From Tindallia magadiensis (GTDB taxonomy: Bacteria > Bacillota > Clostridia > Peptostreptococcales > Tindalliaceae), in the NCBI RefSeq assembly GCF_900113635.1, contig NZ_FOQA01000001.1, forward strand, positions 62,001-126,000: DNA of 64,000 nucleotides, given 5' to 3'. Positions 9,527-17,601 of the stretch are shown one piece after another (position 1 is the first letter of the stretch; each line of letters opens with the position of its first letter). The notes beneath the pieces are model-generated. The model did not search any database and was not told the DNA's origin. It saw only the letters and a list, made by a program, of their open reading frames with translations. Made by a program: the position numbers and the translations under genes.

Positions 9527-11317
9527 ATGGCAATAGAAAAATATCATAATAGGAGTCATATGTGTGGCGTTCTTCGTGAATCAGATATTGGCTCAACGGT
9601 AACTTTGTATGGATGGGTCCAAAAACGTCGAGATCTTGGAGGTCTTATATTTATTGACCTTAGAGATCGAACCGGAATTATTCAAATCATTTGTGACCAG
9701 GATATTTCAAAACAGGCATTCATGGAAGCTGAAAAAATAGGTTCAGAATATGTTGTCACAGTTCGTGGAAAAGTAGAAAGAAGAACATCTGAAAATCCTA
9801 ATATGCCGACGGGAACCATCGAAGTTTATGCTGAAACATTAAATATTATCAACGAAGCACAAACACCACCTATTTACATTAAAGATGACGATGAAGTTTC
9901 AGAAAGTTTAAGGTTGAAATATCGATACTTAGATTTAAGAAAGCCATCGATGCAAGCCAATCTTTTATTGAGACAAAAGATTTCTAATTTTGTTAGATTC
10001 TTTTTATCAAATGAAGCTTTTATAGAGGTAGAAACCCCCGTTCTTACAAAACCAACACCGGAAGGTGCTAGGGATTATCTTGTTCCCAGTAGAGTAAATG
10101 CTGGTAAATTTTATGCACTACCACAATCTCCCCAATTATTTAAGCAATTATTAATGGTTTCTGGCTTGGATCGTTACTTTCAAATTGTTAAATGCTTTCG
10201 TGACGAAGATTTACGGGCAGATCGCCAACCGGAATTCACTCAAATTGATTGCGAAATGTCTTTTGTAAATCAGGAAGATGTTATTGAACTAAATAGTCGT
10301 ATGCTAAAGAAAATGCTTAGTGAAATAAAAGGTGTGGAACTATCATTGCCCTTTCCAAGGCTTACATATAAGGAGTCTATGGAAAAGTACGGTTCTGATA
10401 AGCCGGACCTTCGATTTGGAATGGAACTAATAGACCTTTCTGATCTTATGGCAAACTGTGGATTCAAGGTATTTTCTGACACAGTGAATAACGAAGGACA
10501 GGTAAAGTGCATCAAAGTAGAGGGTAAGGCCGAGAACCTTAGCCGAAAAGATATTGGCAAACTTGAAGACATCGCAAAAACATATGGGGCAAAAGGATTA
10601 GCCTGGATGAAAGTAGAAATGGATAACGATGTCAATGCACCAATAAAAAAATTCTTCAGTAGTGATGAAATCCAAAGGATTCTTCAAAAGACAGAAGCAG
10701 AAAATGGTGATATCTTACTGTTCGTTGCTGATAAACCTTCGGTAGTGGCAGCCGCTTTAGGTCATCTACGTGTTGAAATAGCAAATAAATTTAATCTTTA
10801 CGATAAAAATACTTACCAATTTGTTTGGATTACAGATTTTCCTTTATTAGAGTATGATGAAGAAACCAAACGTTATGTAGCAATGCATCATCCTTTTACA
10901 TCACCGGTAGCAGAAGACATTGAAAAATTAACATCAGATCCTGCAAATGTGAAAGCTCAGGCCTATGATATTGTGCTGAATGGTTATGAAATTGGAGGAG
11001 GAAGCATTAGAATTCATTCTTCAGATTTACAATCCGACATGTTTAAGGCCCTAGGCTTTACAGAAGAGGAGACAAGAGAAAAATTTGGATTCTTATTGGA
11101 TGCATTTCAATACGGAACCCCACCGCATGGAGGAATAGCCTTTGGTCTTGATCGGCTTGCAATGATTTTAGCAGGCGAAGAAAACATCAGACAAGTCATC
11201 GCTTTTCCTAAAACTCAAAACGCAACCTGCCCACTAACCGATGCACCTTCTACAGCTGACCAAAAGCAATTACAAGAACTTTATATTAAAACAGATTTAC
11301 CTTCTAGCGACAATTGA
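9527..11317 (+). CDS. aspS: Aspartyl-tRNA synthetase
   Basis: AspS, 596 residues, the bacterial-type enzyme. It has an N-terminal OB-fold anticodon-binding domain (GWVQKRRDLGG), a class II motif 2 region around FRDEDLRADRQPEFTQ, a bacterial GAD insert, and motif 3 GGIAFGLDRL. AAGGAGTG is upstream of the ATG. Whether it charges tRNA-Asp only or also tRNA-Asn cannot be read from the sequence. Confidence 0.97.
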   Translation: MAIEKYHNRSHMCGVLRESDIGSTVTLYGWVQKRRDLGGLIFIDLRDRTGIIQIICDQDISKQAFMEAEKIGSEYVVTVRGKVERRTSENPNMPTGTIEVYAETLNIINEAQTPPIYIKDDDEVSESLRLKYRYLDLRKPSMQANLLLRQKISNFVRFFLSNEAFIEVETPVLTKPTPEGARDYLVPSRVNAGKFYALPQSPQLFKQLLMVSGLDRYFQIVKCFRDEDLRADRQPEFTQIDCEMSFVNQEDVIELNSRMLKKMLSEIKGVELSLPFPRLTYKESMEKYGSDKPDLRFGMELIDLSDLMANCGFKVFSDTVNNEGQVKCIKVEGKAENLSRKDIGKLEDIAKTYGAKGLAWMKVEMDNDVNAPIKKFFSSDEIQRILQKTEAENGDILLFVADKPSVVAAALGHLRVEIANKFNLYDKNTYQFVWITDFPLLEYDEETKRYVAMHHPFTSPVAEDIEKLTSDPANVKAQAYDIVLNGYEIGGGSIRIHSSDLQSDMFKALGFTEEETREKFGFLLDAFQYGTPPHGGIAFGLDRLAMILAGEENIRQVIAFPKTQNATCPLTDAPSTADQKQLQELYIKTDLPSSDN

Positions 11318-11376
11318 CAGATAATGAGGGTCTGATACAATGAAAGTATAAAAAGATAAGCTCAGCGGGAAAGGGG

Positions 11377-12594
11377 ATGAGAATAGAAATGAAAGAAGAA
11401 GTAAGTCAATATATCCATCTTGAACGCGCAACAGAAATTCTTAAAGATATGGTGAAAATATATAGCCCATATTTTCAAGAAAAACAAATTATGGAATATG
11501 TACATGATTGGTTAAAGCAACGTGGAATGGATGCTATGTATCATCGGTATCATGAAAAAAAGGTAACCAATTTTCGAGGTATCAATGTCGTTGGCAGAAT
11601 GAAAGGTCAAGATGAAGGGCCGCATGTATTACTTAATGGACATTTGGATAGCGTGGAAATTTGTGAAGGCTGGACAAAAGATCCTTTAGGTGCTGAAGTA
11701 GAAAACGGAAAACTATACGGAGTTGGATCAGTAGATATGAAAGCTGGCTGTGTTGCAATTATGATGGCGGTGGAAGCCTTTGTCAATACGGTCGAAAAAT
11801 TCAATGGTGAAATTCTTTATACGTTTGTTTCTGATGAAGAAGGCCCTTATGGCTTGGGAACAGATGCCTTACTTTTGGACGGTATTACGGATTACGCAGA
11901 TGTGGCAATAATAACAGAACCCAGCGGAACTTTTTCTGGAAATCCATTCCCATGCCTCTGTTTAGGCGCGCGGGGTGGATGGGTGTATACGGTTACCACC
12001 TACGGGAAAAGTGCTCATGCAGCAACACCTGAAAGAGGCATTGATGCTGTTGAAGAGGCAGCAAAGCTAATGATGGCATTAAAAGAAACGGAATTAAAAG
12101 AAGATCCCAAACTTGGGAAAGGCTCAATCGCTGTTATTGACTTTAATGGTGGAGGAGCAGCTTGCAGTGTTGCTGACAAAGCAAGCTTTACCGTTTTTAG
12201 ACATACAGTAACAGGTGAAGACCTTAGTTATTTACGAAATGAAGTAGATAAAGCCGCTAAAAAAGCAGGCTTGAAAGGAACCTATTCGATGAAATTCAGA
12301 GATGCTCCTCATCCTGAAAACGGAGGGTTTCATCCTTATACGGTGTCTGAGAGCAACCCATATACAAGAGCGATTAAAGAGAGTATTCGTGAAGTTACAG
12401 GCACTGAACCGACTATCGATTATTTTCCGAGCATAGGAGATTTTAACTACCTAGGGAGTCGGGCAAAATTACCTACCTATGTTTTTGGCCCAGAAGGCGG
12501 TAATTTTCACACCTCTGACGAATATGTTGATTTAGAAAGTATTGTGAAGACGTCAGAAGTTATCTATGATTATCTAAAGAAAATTCTAACGTAA
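11377..12594 (+). CDS. M20 family metallopeptidase, YgeY-like
   Basis: A 405-residue M20/ArgE-DapE family metallo-hydrolase most like the YgeY (selenium-metabolism-associated) subgroup. Metal and catalytic motifs are LLNGHLDSVE, GVGSVDMKAG (Asp ligand), SDEEGPYG (Glu pair) and GPEGGNFHTSDE (C-terminal His). A dimerisation domain lies between. An AGGGG abuts the ATG at 11377; the ATG at 11389 is an alternative start 12 nt from it. Members act on peptides or N-acyl amino acids, and the real substrate is not known. No xanthine dehydrogenase or carbamoyltransferase neighbours of the kind seen with ygeY are in view. Confidence 0.85.
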   Translation: MRIEMKEEVSQYIHLERATEILKDMVKIYSPYFQEKQIMEYVHDWLKQRGMDAMYHRYHEKKVTNFRGINVVGRMKGQDEGPHVLLNGHLDSVEICEGWTKDPLGAEVENGKLYGVGSVDMKAGCVAIMMAVEAFVNTVEKFNGEILYTFVSDEEGPYGLGTDALLLDGITDYADVAIITEPSGTFSGNPFPCLCLGARGGWVYTVTTYGKSAHAATPERGIDAVEEAAKLMMALKETELKEDPKLGKGSIAVIDFNGGGAACSVADKASFTVFRHTVTGEDLSYLRNEVDKAAKKAGLKGTYSMKFRDAPHPENGGFHPYTVSESNPYTRAIKESIREVTGTEPTIDYFPSIGDFNYLGSRAKLPTYVFGPEGGNFHTSDEYVDLESIVKTSEVIYDYLKKILT

Positions 12595-12633
12595 TAAAAA
12601 CCTAAAGGTATAGGTATAACTAACCGCTTATTG

Positions 12634-12662
12634 TTGTCAAATTACAGCAATTATGATAACAT
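12634..12662 (+). promoter_or_regulatory. Promoter of 6S RNA
   Basis: TTGTCA (12634-12639), 17 bp, then TAACAT (12657-12662) with an upstream TGA giving an extended -10. The predicted start of transcription at about 12669-12671 coincides with the beginning of the folded RNA. Confidence 0.6.
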
Positions 12663-12668
12663 AATAGC

Positions 12669-12852
12669 AAAGATAGCCTGCTGTGTGCGTAGCTTCGGCT
12701 TAGTTTTGAGCCAACACTAATACATCGGGAACTTGGCGTTCTGTGGTGGAATATATGCCTCAACAGAGGACTTAAGAAACTTCAGACAGAGTACCCACCT
12801 GCGAAAGCAGGGTCAAAACGGTCGACATACGGCATGGCGGGTGATATCTAAT
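12669..12852 (+). ncRNA. ssrS: 6S RNA
   Basis: About 184 nt with the layout of 6S RNA, which binds the sigma-A RNA polymerase holoenzyme in stationary phase. The 5' end (AGATAGCCTGC) pairs with the 3' end (GCGGGTGATATCT) as the closing stem. The 5' strand of the central bubble contains GAGCCAACACTAATACATCGGGA, split here as GAGCCAACAC and TAATACATCGGGA. Next comes the TTGGCGTTCTGTGG block that resembles the E. coli GTGGCGCTCCGCGG region, then GACTTAAGAAAC and a short ACCTGCGAAAGCAGGGT hairpin. It has its own promoter and terminator. From memory, a Bacillus 6S gene also lies beside aspS. tmRNA, SRP and RNase P RNAs were considered and do not fit. Confidence 0.82.
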
Positions 12853-12878
12853 AATCCCTTTTTTGAGGGGTTTTTTTT
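12853..12878 (+). terminator. Terminator of 6S RNA
   Basis: AATCCC (12853-12858) pairs with GGGGTT (12867-12872), followed by a run of eight T ending at 12878. Confidence 0.8.
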
Positions 12879-12963
12879 ATCCTAAACAGGATGCTGATAG
12901 ACAATAAAGAATGTTTTGCTTTAATACAGTTAAATGGTTAGATGGCTGAAAGGAGAAACAAAA

Positions 12964-13440
12964 ATGAAACAATGCGGTCAAATCATTCGATTAATGGATG
13001 ACACAGCCAAAGTAAAGATGCAACGTCATTCCAGTTGTGCTGGCTGCAATGCTTGTAAAATGGGTGCTACAGAAAAACCTATTGAACTAGAGGCACTAAA
13101 TCCTTTGATGGCTAAAGAAGGTGACTGGGTTGAAGTTGAAATGGATAATCAACATGTTTTATCGGCTGCATTTATGATGTATATGATACCTCTGTTATTT
13201 CTGATTTTCGGGGTATTGGTGGGTCATGTTTTTCTTGAAGCTATAGCTATTGGGGAATTTCAAGAACTATTAACAGCTATAATAGCCTTTCTTTTTACAG
13301 CATTAGCCTATTTGATATTAAATCGTAGTGAGAAAAAAAAGAGCTTCAAAGAAAAAATGCTACCACAGATTGTCGATATTGTTGATACCCCTGAAGAAAT
13401 AACGGTAGATCTTATGGATGAAAATGAAACAAATAAATAA
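12964..13440 (+). CDS. RseC/MucC-like (SoxR-reducing system) membrane protein
   Basis: A 158-residue protein of the RseC/MucC family. The N-terminal CGQIIRL strand is followed by a soluble Cys cluster, CAGCNACKMG, and then two membrane helices (about residues 68-88 and 95-118) and a charged tail. AAAGGAG 8 nt before the ATG at 12964 fixes the start; an earlier in-frame start at 12934 has no such site. RseC proteins in anaerobes usually accompany Rnf-type electron transport, but no rnf genes are in this window. Redox or cofactor function is inference. Confidence 0.85.
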   Translation: MKQCGQIIRLMDDTAKVKMQRHSSCAGCNACKMGATEKPIELEALNPLMAKEGDWVEVEMDNQHVLSAAFMMYMIPLLFLIFGVLVGHVFLEAIAIGEFQELLTAIIAFLFTALAYLILNRSEKKKSFKEKMLPQIVDIVDTPEEITVDLMDENETNK

Positions 13441-13470
13441 AAACTAACAGATAATGAAAGGAGAATGAGA

Positions 13471-14715
13471 ATGATTATTGAATGCCTGAAGGATAAAGAC
13501 AAAGAGATTTATGAGGTTATTCAAAAAGAAACAGACAGACAAAAAAACAATATTGAGTTAATTGCATCTGAAAATTTTGTTTCCGTTGCTGTAATGGAAG
13601 CTATGGGAAGTCAACTTACTAATAAATATGCAGAAGGCTACCCTGCGCAACGTTATTATGGAGGATGCGAAGAAGTAGATGTTGCAGAAAACCTGGCACG
13701 AGATCGAATGAAACAACTTTTTAATGCAGAGCATGTCAATGTACAACCACATTCCGGTTCAGGGGCAAACTTTGGGGTTTATTTTTCTATCTTAAAACCA
13801 GGTGATAAAGTACTGGGAATGAATCTTTCTCATGGAGGTCATCTAACTCATGGAAGTCCTGTAAATATGTCAGGAAGTTATTACGAGTTTGTTGACTATG
13901 GAGTGGACGAAGAAACTCAGCGCATAGATTATAAGCAAGTCCTGGAAATTGCAAAAAAAGAGAAACCAAAATTAATTGTTGCAGGTACCAGTGCTTATCC
14001 GAGAGAAATTGACTTTAAGAAATTCCGTGAAATTGCCGACGAAGTGGGAGCCTATTTAATGGTAGACATGGCCCATATTGCCGGTGTTGTTGCAGCAGGA
14101 TTTCATCAAAATCCTTGTCTCTATGCTGATTTTGTTACCACGACAACTCATAAAACCCTAAGAGGTCCAAGAGGTGGAGCGATCCTATGCAAAAAAGAAT
14201 ATGCAAAAATGATTGATAAATCAATCTTTCCAGGTATTCAAGGAGGCCCTTTGATGCACGTTATTGCAGCTAAAGCAGTGGCTTTCAAAGAAGCTTTGGC
14301 TCCAGAATTCAAGGAATATCAAAAACAGACATTAGCAAATGCTAAGCACCTGGGGGAATCACTTCAAAAACATGGCTTTAGACTAGTTTCGGATGGAACA
14401 GACACTCACTTATTACTGGTAGATTTAAGAAATAAAAATATTACTGGAAAAGAAGCAGAGAAGCTTCTGGATGAAGTTCATATTACCTGCAACAAGAATA
14501 CGATTCCTTTCGATCCAGAAAGTCCTTTTGTTACGAGTGGTATCCGGTTAGGAACGCCCGCTGTTACAACAAGAGGTATGAAAGAAGATGCAATGGAAAC
14601 AATCGCGGAATGTATCGCTCAAATTATAGATAACCCAAATCAAAAAGAAGCAGTTCAAAAGAAAGTTGCTGAACTAAGTAATCAATATAGCCTTTATGAA
14701 TCCTCAACGTGTTAA
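13471..14715 (+). CDS. glyA: Serine hydroxymethyltransferase
   Basis: GlyA, 414 residues, interconverts serine and glycine with tetrahydrofolate. The PLP lysine motif [14 protein letters not shown] is present at about residue 225-238, with IASENF near the N-terminus and MADMAHIAG-like [17 protein letters not shown] is 7 nt from the ATG at 13471, against 1 nt from the ATG at 13465, so 13471 is chosen. It lies immediately upstream of the ornithine-pathway regulator. Confidence 0.97.
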   Translation: MIIECLKDKDKEIYEVIQKETDRQKNNIELIASENFVSVAVMEAMGSQLTNKYAEGYPAQRYYGGCEEVDVAENLARDRMKQLFNAEHVNVQPHSGSGANFGVYFSILKPGDKVLGMNLSHGGHLTHGSPVNMSGSYYEFVDYGVDEETQRIDYKQVLEIAKKEKPKLIVAGTSAYPREIDFKKFREIADEVGAYLMVDMAHIAGVVAAGFHQNPCLYADFVTTTTHKTLRGPRGGAILCKKEYAKMIDKSIFPGIQGGPLMHVIAAKAVAFKEALAPEFKEYQKQTLANAKHLGESLQKHGFRLVSDGTDTHLLLVDLRNKNITGKEAEKLLDEVHITCNKNTIPFDPESPFVTSGIRLGTPAVTTRGMKEDAMETIAECIAQIIDNPNQKEAVQKKVAELSNQYSLYESSTC

Positions 14716-14749
14716 ATTCTAATGATTGAATCGTCAAGGGAGGGATGTC

Positions 14750-16165
14750 ATGGTAACGAAAAATGTGCTGATGACAATTCTGCATAAGATTCTTGAATCG
14801 ATTGATGAAGGCGTTCATGTCATAGATGATAATGGTTTTACAATACTATATAATAAAGCGATGGCAGAGTTAGAAGGAATGACGATAGAAGAAGTAATGG
14901 GTCAAAAATTCCTTCATATGTTTCCGGATCTGGATAATGAAAGTAGTACTCTGTTAAATGTACTTAAAACAGAAAAACCTATTCTTAACCAAAGTCAGGT
15001 ATATCTTAATAAACAGAAAAAAAGGATCACGACCATCAACTCTACGATACCATTGTACTATGACGATGAAATTATTGGTGCAGTAGAGATTGCTAGAAAT
15101 ATTACTAAAATCAAAGAATTGTCTGATGAAATAATGCGTCTTCAACAAAGTCTAACCAATCCAGTTTCAATACAGAAAAAAAACAGGATTACTTTTTATA
15201 CCTTTGAAAGTCTGAAAGGTGTTAGTCCGAATTTCTTAAAAGCTTTAAGAATGGCAAAAAAAGCAGCAAAATCTTCATCCAGTGTACTTGTTTTTGGAGA
15301 AACTGGAACGGGAAAGGAACTTTTTGTTCAAGGGATTCACTATGACAGTGAAAGAAAGAACCAGCCTTTTATTGCACAAAATTGTGCTGCATTTCCAGAA
15401 TCATTATTGGAAGGCATCCTTTTTGGAACCTCTAAAGGTAGTTTTACAGGAGCGATTGATCGACCAGGAATTTTTGAGCAAGCAAACGGTGGAACGATCT
15501 TATTGGATGAAATAAATTCAATGGGAAAAAACTTGCAAGCTAAATTACTTCGAGTATTGCAGGAAGGATATGTAAGAAGAGTTGGTGGTCTGAAAGATAT
15601 ACCAGTTGATGTAAGAATAATAGCCACTACTAATGAAGCGCCAGAAGATTTGCTCTATCATAACATTATTCGTAAAGATCTTTTTTATCGCTTAAATGTC
15701 ATTAACATTATGATTCCTCCCTTACGCGAGCGCAAAGAAGATATTGAATTGCTTGCTAATTACTTCATTAACAAACACAATAGTATTCTGAATAAATGTG
15801 TTCAACGTATTGAAAAAGAATGCATGGAAGCATTTTTACAGTATGATTGGCCTGGTAATATACGCGAACTGGAAAATGCTATTGAAGGAGCTATGAATCT
15901 AACCTTGTCAGAAAGCGAACTAAGTAAAGAGGATTTCCCAGAATATTTGTTTCGTGGGGCTGAGAAAAATTTTGCGGAAAAGCAAAACAATTTGCACCTT
16001 GATATTGATGAAGGGATGCCCTTAAATGATTTAGTGGAAAAAATTGAGTTTACTTATATTAAAAAGGCTTTGGCGACAACGAACGGAAATATAAGTCAAG
16101 CAGCTAAAAAGCTTGGTATTAAGAGACAAACACTACAACATAAAATCAAAAAAATAAAAGCATAA
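14750..16165 (+). CDS. Sigma-54-dependent enhancer-binding regulator of ornithine catabolism (PAS-AAA-Fis)
   Basis: A 471-residue activator of sigma-54 RNA polymerase. It has an N-terminal PAS sensor (about 10-120), an AAA+ domain with Walker A GETGTGKE (about 183-190), GSFTGA at about 230-235, Walker B ILLDEIN, and a C-terminal Fis-type helix-turn-helix (GNISQAAKKLGIKRQTL). The sigma-54 contact loop is GSFTGA rather than the usual GAFTGA. AAGGGAGGG sits 5 nt before the ATG at 14750. The gene ends 19 nt before a sigma-54 promoter for ord, so it very likely controls that operon, probably in response to an intermediate sensed by the PAS domain. It may correspond to the OrdR-type regulators of Clostridia. 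Confidence 0.9.
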   Translation: MVTKNVLMTILHKILESIDEGVHVIDDNGFTILYNKAMAELEGMTIEEVMGQKFLHMFPDLDNESSTLLNVLKTEKPILNQSQVYLNKQKKRITTINSTIPLYYDDEIIGAVEIARNITKIKELSDEIMRLQQSLTNPVSIQKKNRITFYTFESLKGVSPNFLKALRMAKKAAKSSSSVLVFGETGTGKELFVQGIHYDSERKNQPFIAQNCAAFPESLLEGILFGTSKGSFTGAIDRPGIFEQANGGTILLDEINSMGKNLQAKLLRVLQEGYVRRVGGLKDIPVDVRIIATTNEAPEDLLYHNIIRKDLFYRLNVINIMIPPLRERKEDIELLANYFINKHNSILNKCVQRIEKECMEAFLQYDWPGNIRELENAIEGAMNLTLSESELSKEDFPEYLFRGAEKNFAEKQNNLHLDIDEGMPLNDLVEKIEFTYIKKALATTNGNISQAAKKLGIKRQTLQHKIKKIKA

Positions 16166-16168
16166 TAA

Positions 16169-16238
16169 CATAAAACCTCCTTGTTGGCATGAAAGTTGCA
16201 TTATAGATAAGCAACAAAACAAATAAGGAGGTTTTATG
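16169..16238 (+). repeat. 14-bp inverted repeat spanning the sigma-54 promoter and the ord start
   Basis: CATAAAACCTCCTT (16169-16182) and AAGGAGGTTTTATG (16225-16238) are perfect reverse complements. The right arm is the ord ribosome binding site plus the ATG at 16236. The left arm lies just upstream of the -24 box, so it is absent from transcripts begun at the sigma-54 start but present in read-through transcripts from the regulator gene. Confidence 0.9.
16184..16201 (+). promoter_or_regulatory. Sigma-54 promoter of the ornithine operon
   Basis: TTGGCATG, four bases, then TTGCAT match the -24/-12 consensus TTGGCACG-N4-TTGCW with one change and exact spacing. The start of transcription would be at about 16211, 25 nt before the ord ATG. 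The gene just upstream encodes an enhancer-binding protein. Confidence 0.88.
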
Positions 16239-17285
16239 ATGGAAAATATTAAAGTGATTATTTGGGGTTTTGGTGCAATGGGTAGTGGGATGGCAAAAAT
16301 GCTATTAAACAAACGTGGTGTTGATATCGTAGGTGTATGTCGAAGAAATCCAAACTTTGTAGGTAAAGATGTTTATGATGTTTTAAACATACAACGTGGT
16401 GATAGAGCGCCAATTTATATCACAGATGATATTGAGTCAATTGTTAAAGAAAAAAGCGCTGATGTCGTATTGATTGCAACTGATTCTCATACAAAAGACA
16501 CAATGGATAAAATTCGATTAGTAGCAAAAAACAAGATTAACATTATCTCTATTGCAGAGGAAATGGCTTATCCACAGGCTCAGGAACCAGAACTGGCAAA
16601 AGAAATGGATAAACTGGCAAAAGAAAATGATATTACCATCCTTGGGACTGGTATTAACCCTGGATTTGTTCTTGACTTACTGGTATTAGCGTTGACTGGA
16701 ACCTGTGAAGAAGTTGACTTTATTAAGGCTTCACGTGTCAATGATTTATCTCCATTTGGTGGAACTGTAATGAAAGGACAAGGCGTTGGTCTTACAGAAG
16801 AAGTATTTAACAAAGGTGTGGCAGACGGTACTGTTGTTGGGCACGTAGGATTTCCAGAAAGTATCCGCATGGTTGGGGATGGTTTAGGATTCAAAATTGA
16901 TAAAATTGAAGAAACTCGAGAACCAATCATCAGCAATATCGAAAGAGAAACTGACCATGTTAAAGTGGAACCAGGAAATGTAGCGGGATGCCGTCATTGT
17001 GCAACTGGAGAAGAAGATGGTGTTATTAAAATTGATATGGAGCATCCACAGCAAATTCATCCAAATCTTGAAGGGCAGGAAACAGGAGACTATATCTGGG
17101 TTCGTGGAAATCCTGATATCAATATGTCTATTCAGCCAGAAATTCCAGGAGGCACTGGAACCATTGCAATGGCAGTGAATATGATCCCTCATGTTATCAA
17201 TAGTCGTGCGGGACTAAAAACAATGTTAGATCTACCTGTTCCGCGAGCAATTATGGGAGATATGAGAGATCTGATCGAAAAATAG
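16239..17285 (+). CDS. ord: 2,4-diaminopentanoate dehydrogenase
   Basis: Ord oxidatively deaminates (2R,4S)-2,4-diaminopentanoate to 2-amino-4-oxopentanoate with NAD(P). It is 348 residues with an N-terminal Rossmann motif, WGFGAMGSGMA, in the dihydrodipicolinate reductase-like fold. The start at 16239 leaves 7 nt after AAGGAGG; the adjacent ATG at 16236 leaves 4. It is the first gene of the operon and directly follows the sigma-54 promoter. The assignment is firm because ortA, ortB, oraS and oraE follow. Confidence 0.93.
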   Translation: MENIKVIIWGFGAMGSGMAKMLLNKRGVDIVGVCRRNPNFVGKDVYDVLNIQRGDRAPIYITDDIESIVKEKSADVVLIATDSHTKDTMDKIRLVAKNKINIISIAEEMAYPQAQEPELAKEMDKLAKENDITILGTGINPGFVLDLLVLALTGTCEEVDFIKASRVNDLSPFGGTVMKGQGVGLTEEVFNKGVADGTVVGHVGFPESIRMVGDGLGFKIDKIEETREPIISNIERETDHVKVEPGNVAGCRHCATGEEDGVIKIDMEHPQQIHPNLEGQETGDYIWVRGNPDINMSIQPEIPGGTGTIAMAVNMIPHVINSRAGLKTMLDLPVPRAIMGDMRDLIEK

Positions 17286-17295
17286 GAGGGGTATT

Positions 17296-17601
17296 GTGAT
17301 TAAAAAAGGAACCTGGGTTAAAATTCAGGATACAATATTGGAGTCTGGACATCGAGCACCACAACTCCCTGAAGATACAAAAAAAGTTCCGTTAATTATG
17401 TGGGCAAAAGGATATCTACAAGAAGATGCTAATCTCAATGAAGTTGCTACGATTAAAACACTAACCGGTCGCTTGGTAAAAGGCACGGTGATGGAAGTGG
17501 AACCTTTCTATCGTCACGATTTTGGAGGATTTGTACCTGAACTGCTAGAAATAGGTACAATGGGTAGGCGAGAATTATGGGGAGGTGAAGATCATGAATA
17601 A
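17296..17601 (+). CDS. ortA: 2-amino-4-oxopentanoate thiolase subunit OrtA
   Basis: The small alpha subunit (101 residues, GTG start after AGGAGGGG) of the PLP- and CoA-dependent thiolase that cleaves 2-amino-4-oxopentanoate to alanine and acetyl-CoA. It is short with no catalytic motif of its own. Recognition rests on the sequence WVKIQDTILESGHRAPQLPE, the length and its overlap with ortB. Confidence 0.92.
   Translation: MIKKGTWVKIQDTILESGHRAPQLPEDTKKVPLIMWAKGYLQEDANLNEVATIKTLTGRLVKGTVMEVEPFYRHDFGGFVPELLEIGTMGRRELWGGEDHE

Noticed and set aside
12669-12852. tmRNA, SRP RNA or RNase P RNA
   Set aside because: No tRNA-like ends, no SRP Alu or GGAA-loop domain and no P4 core; the bubble and closing stem fit 6S.
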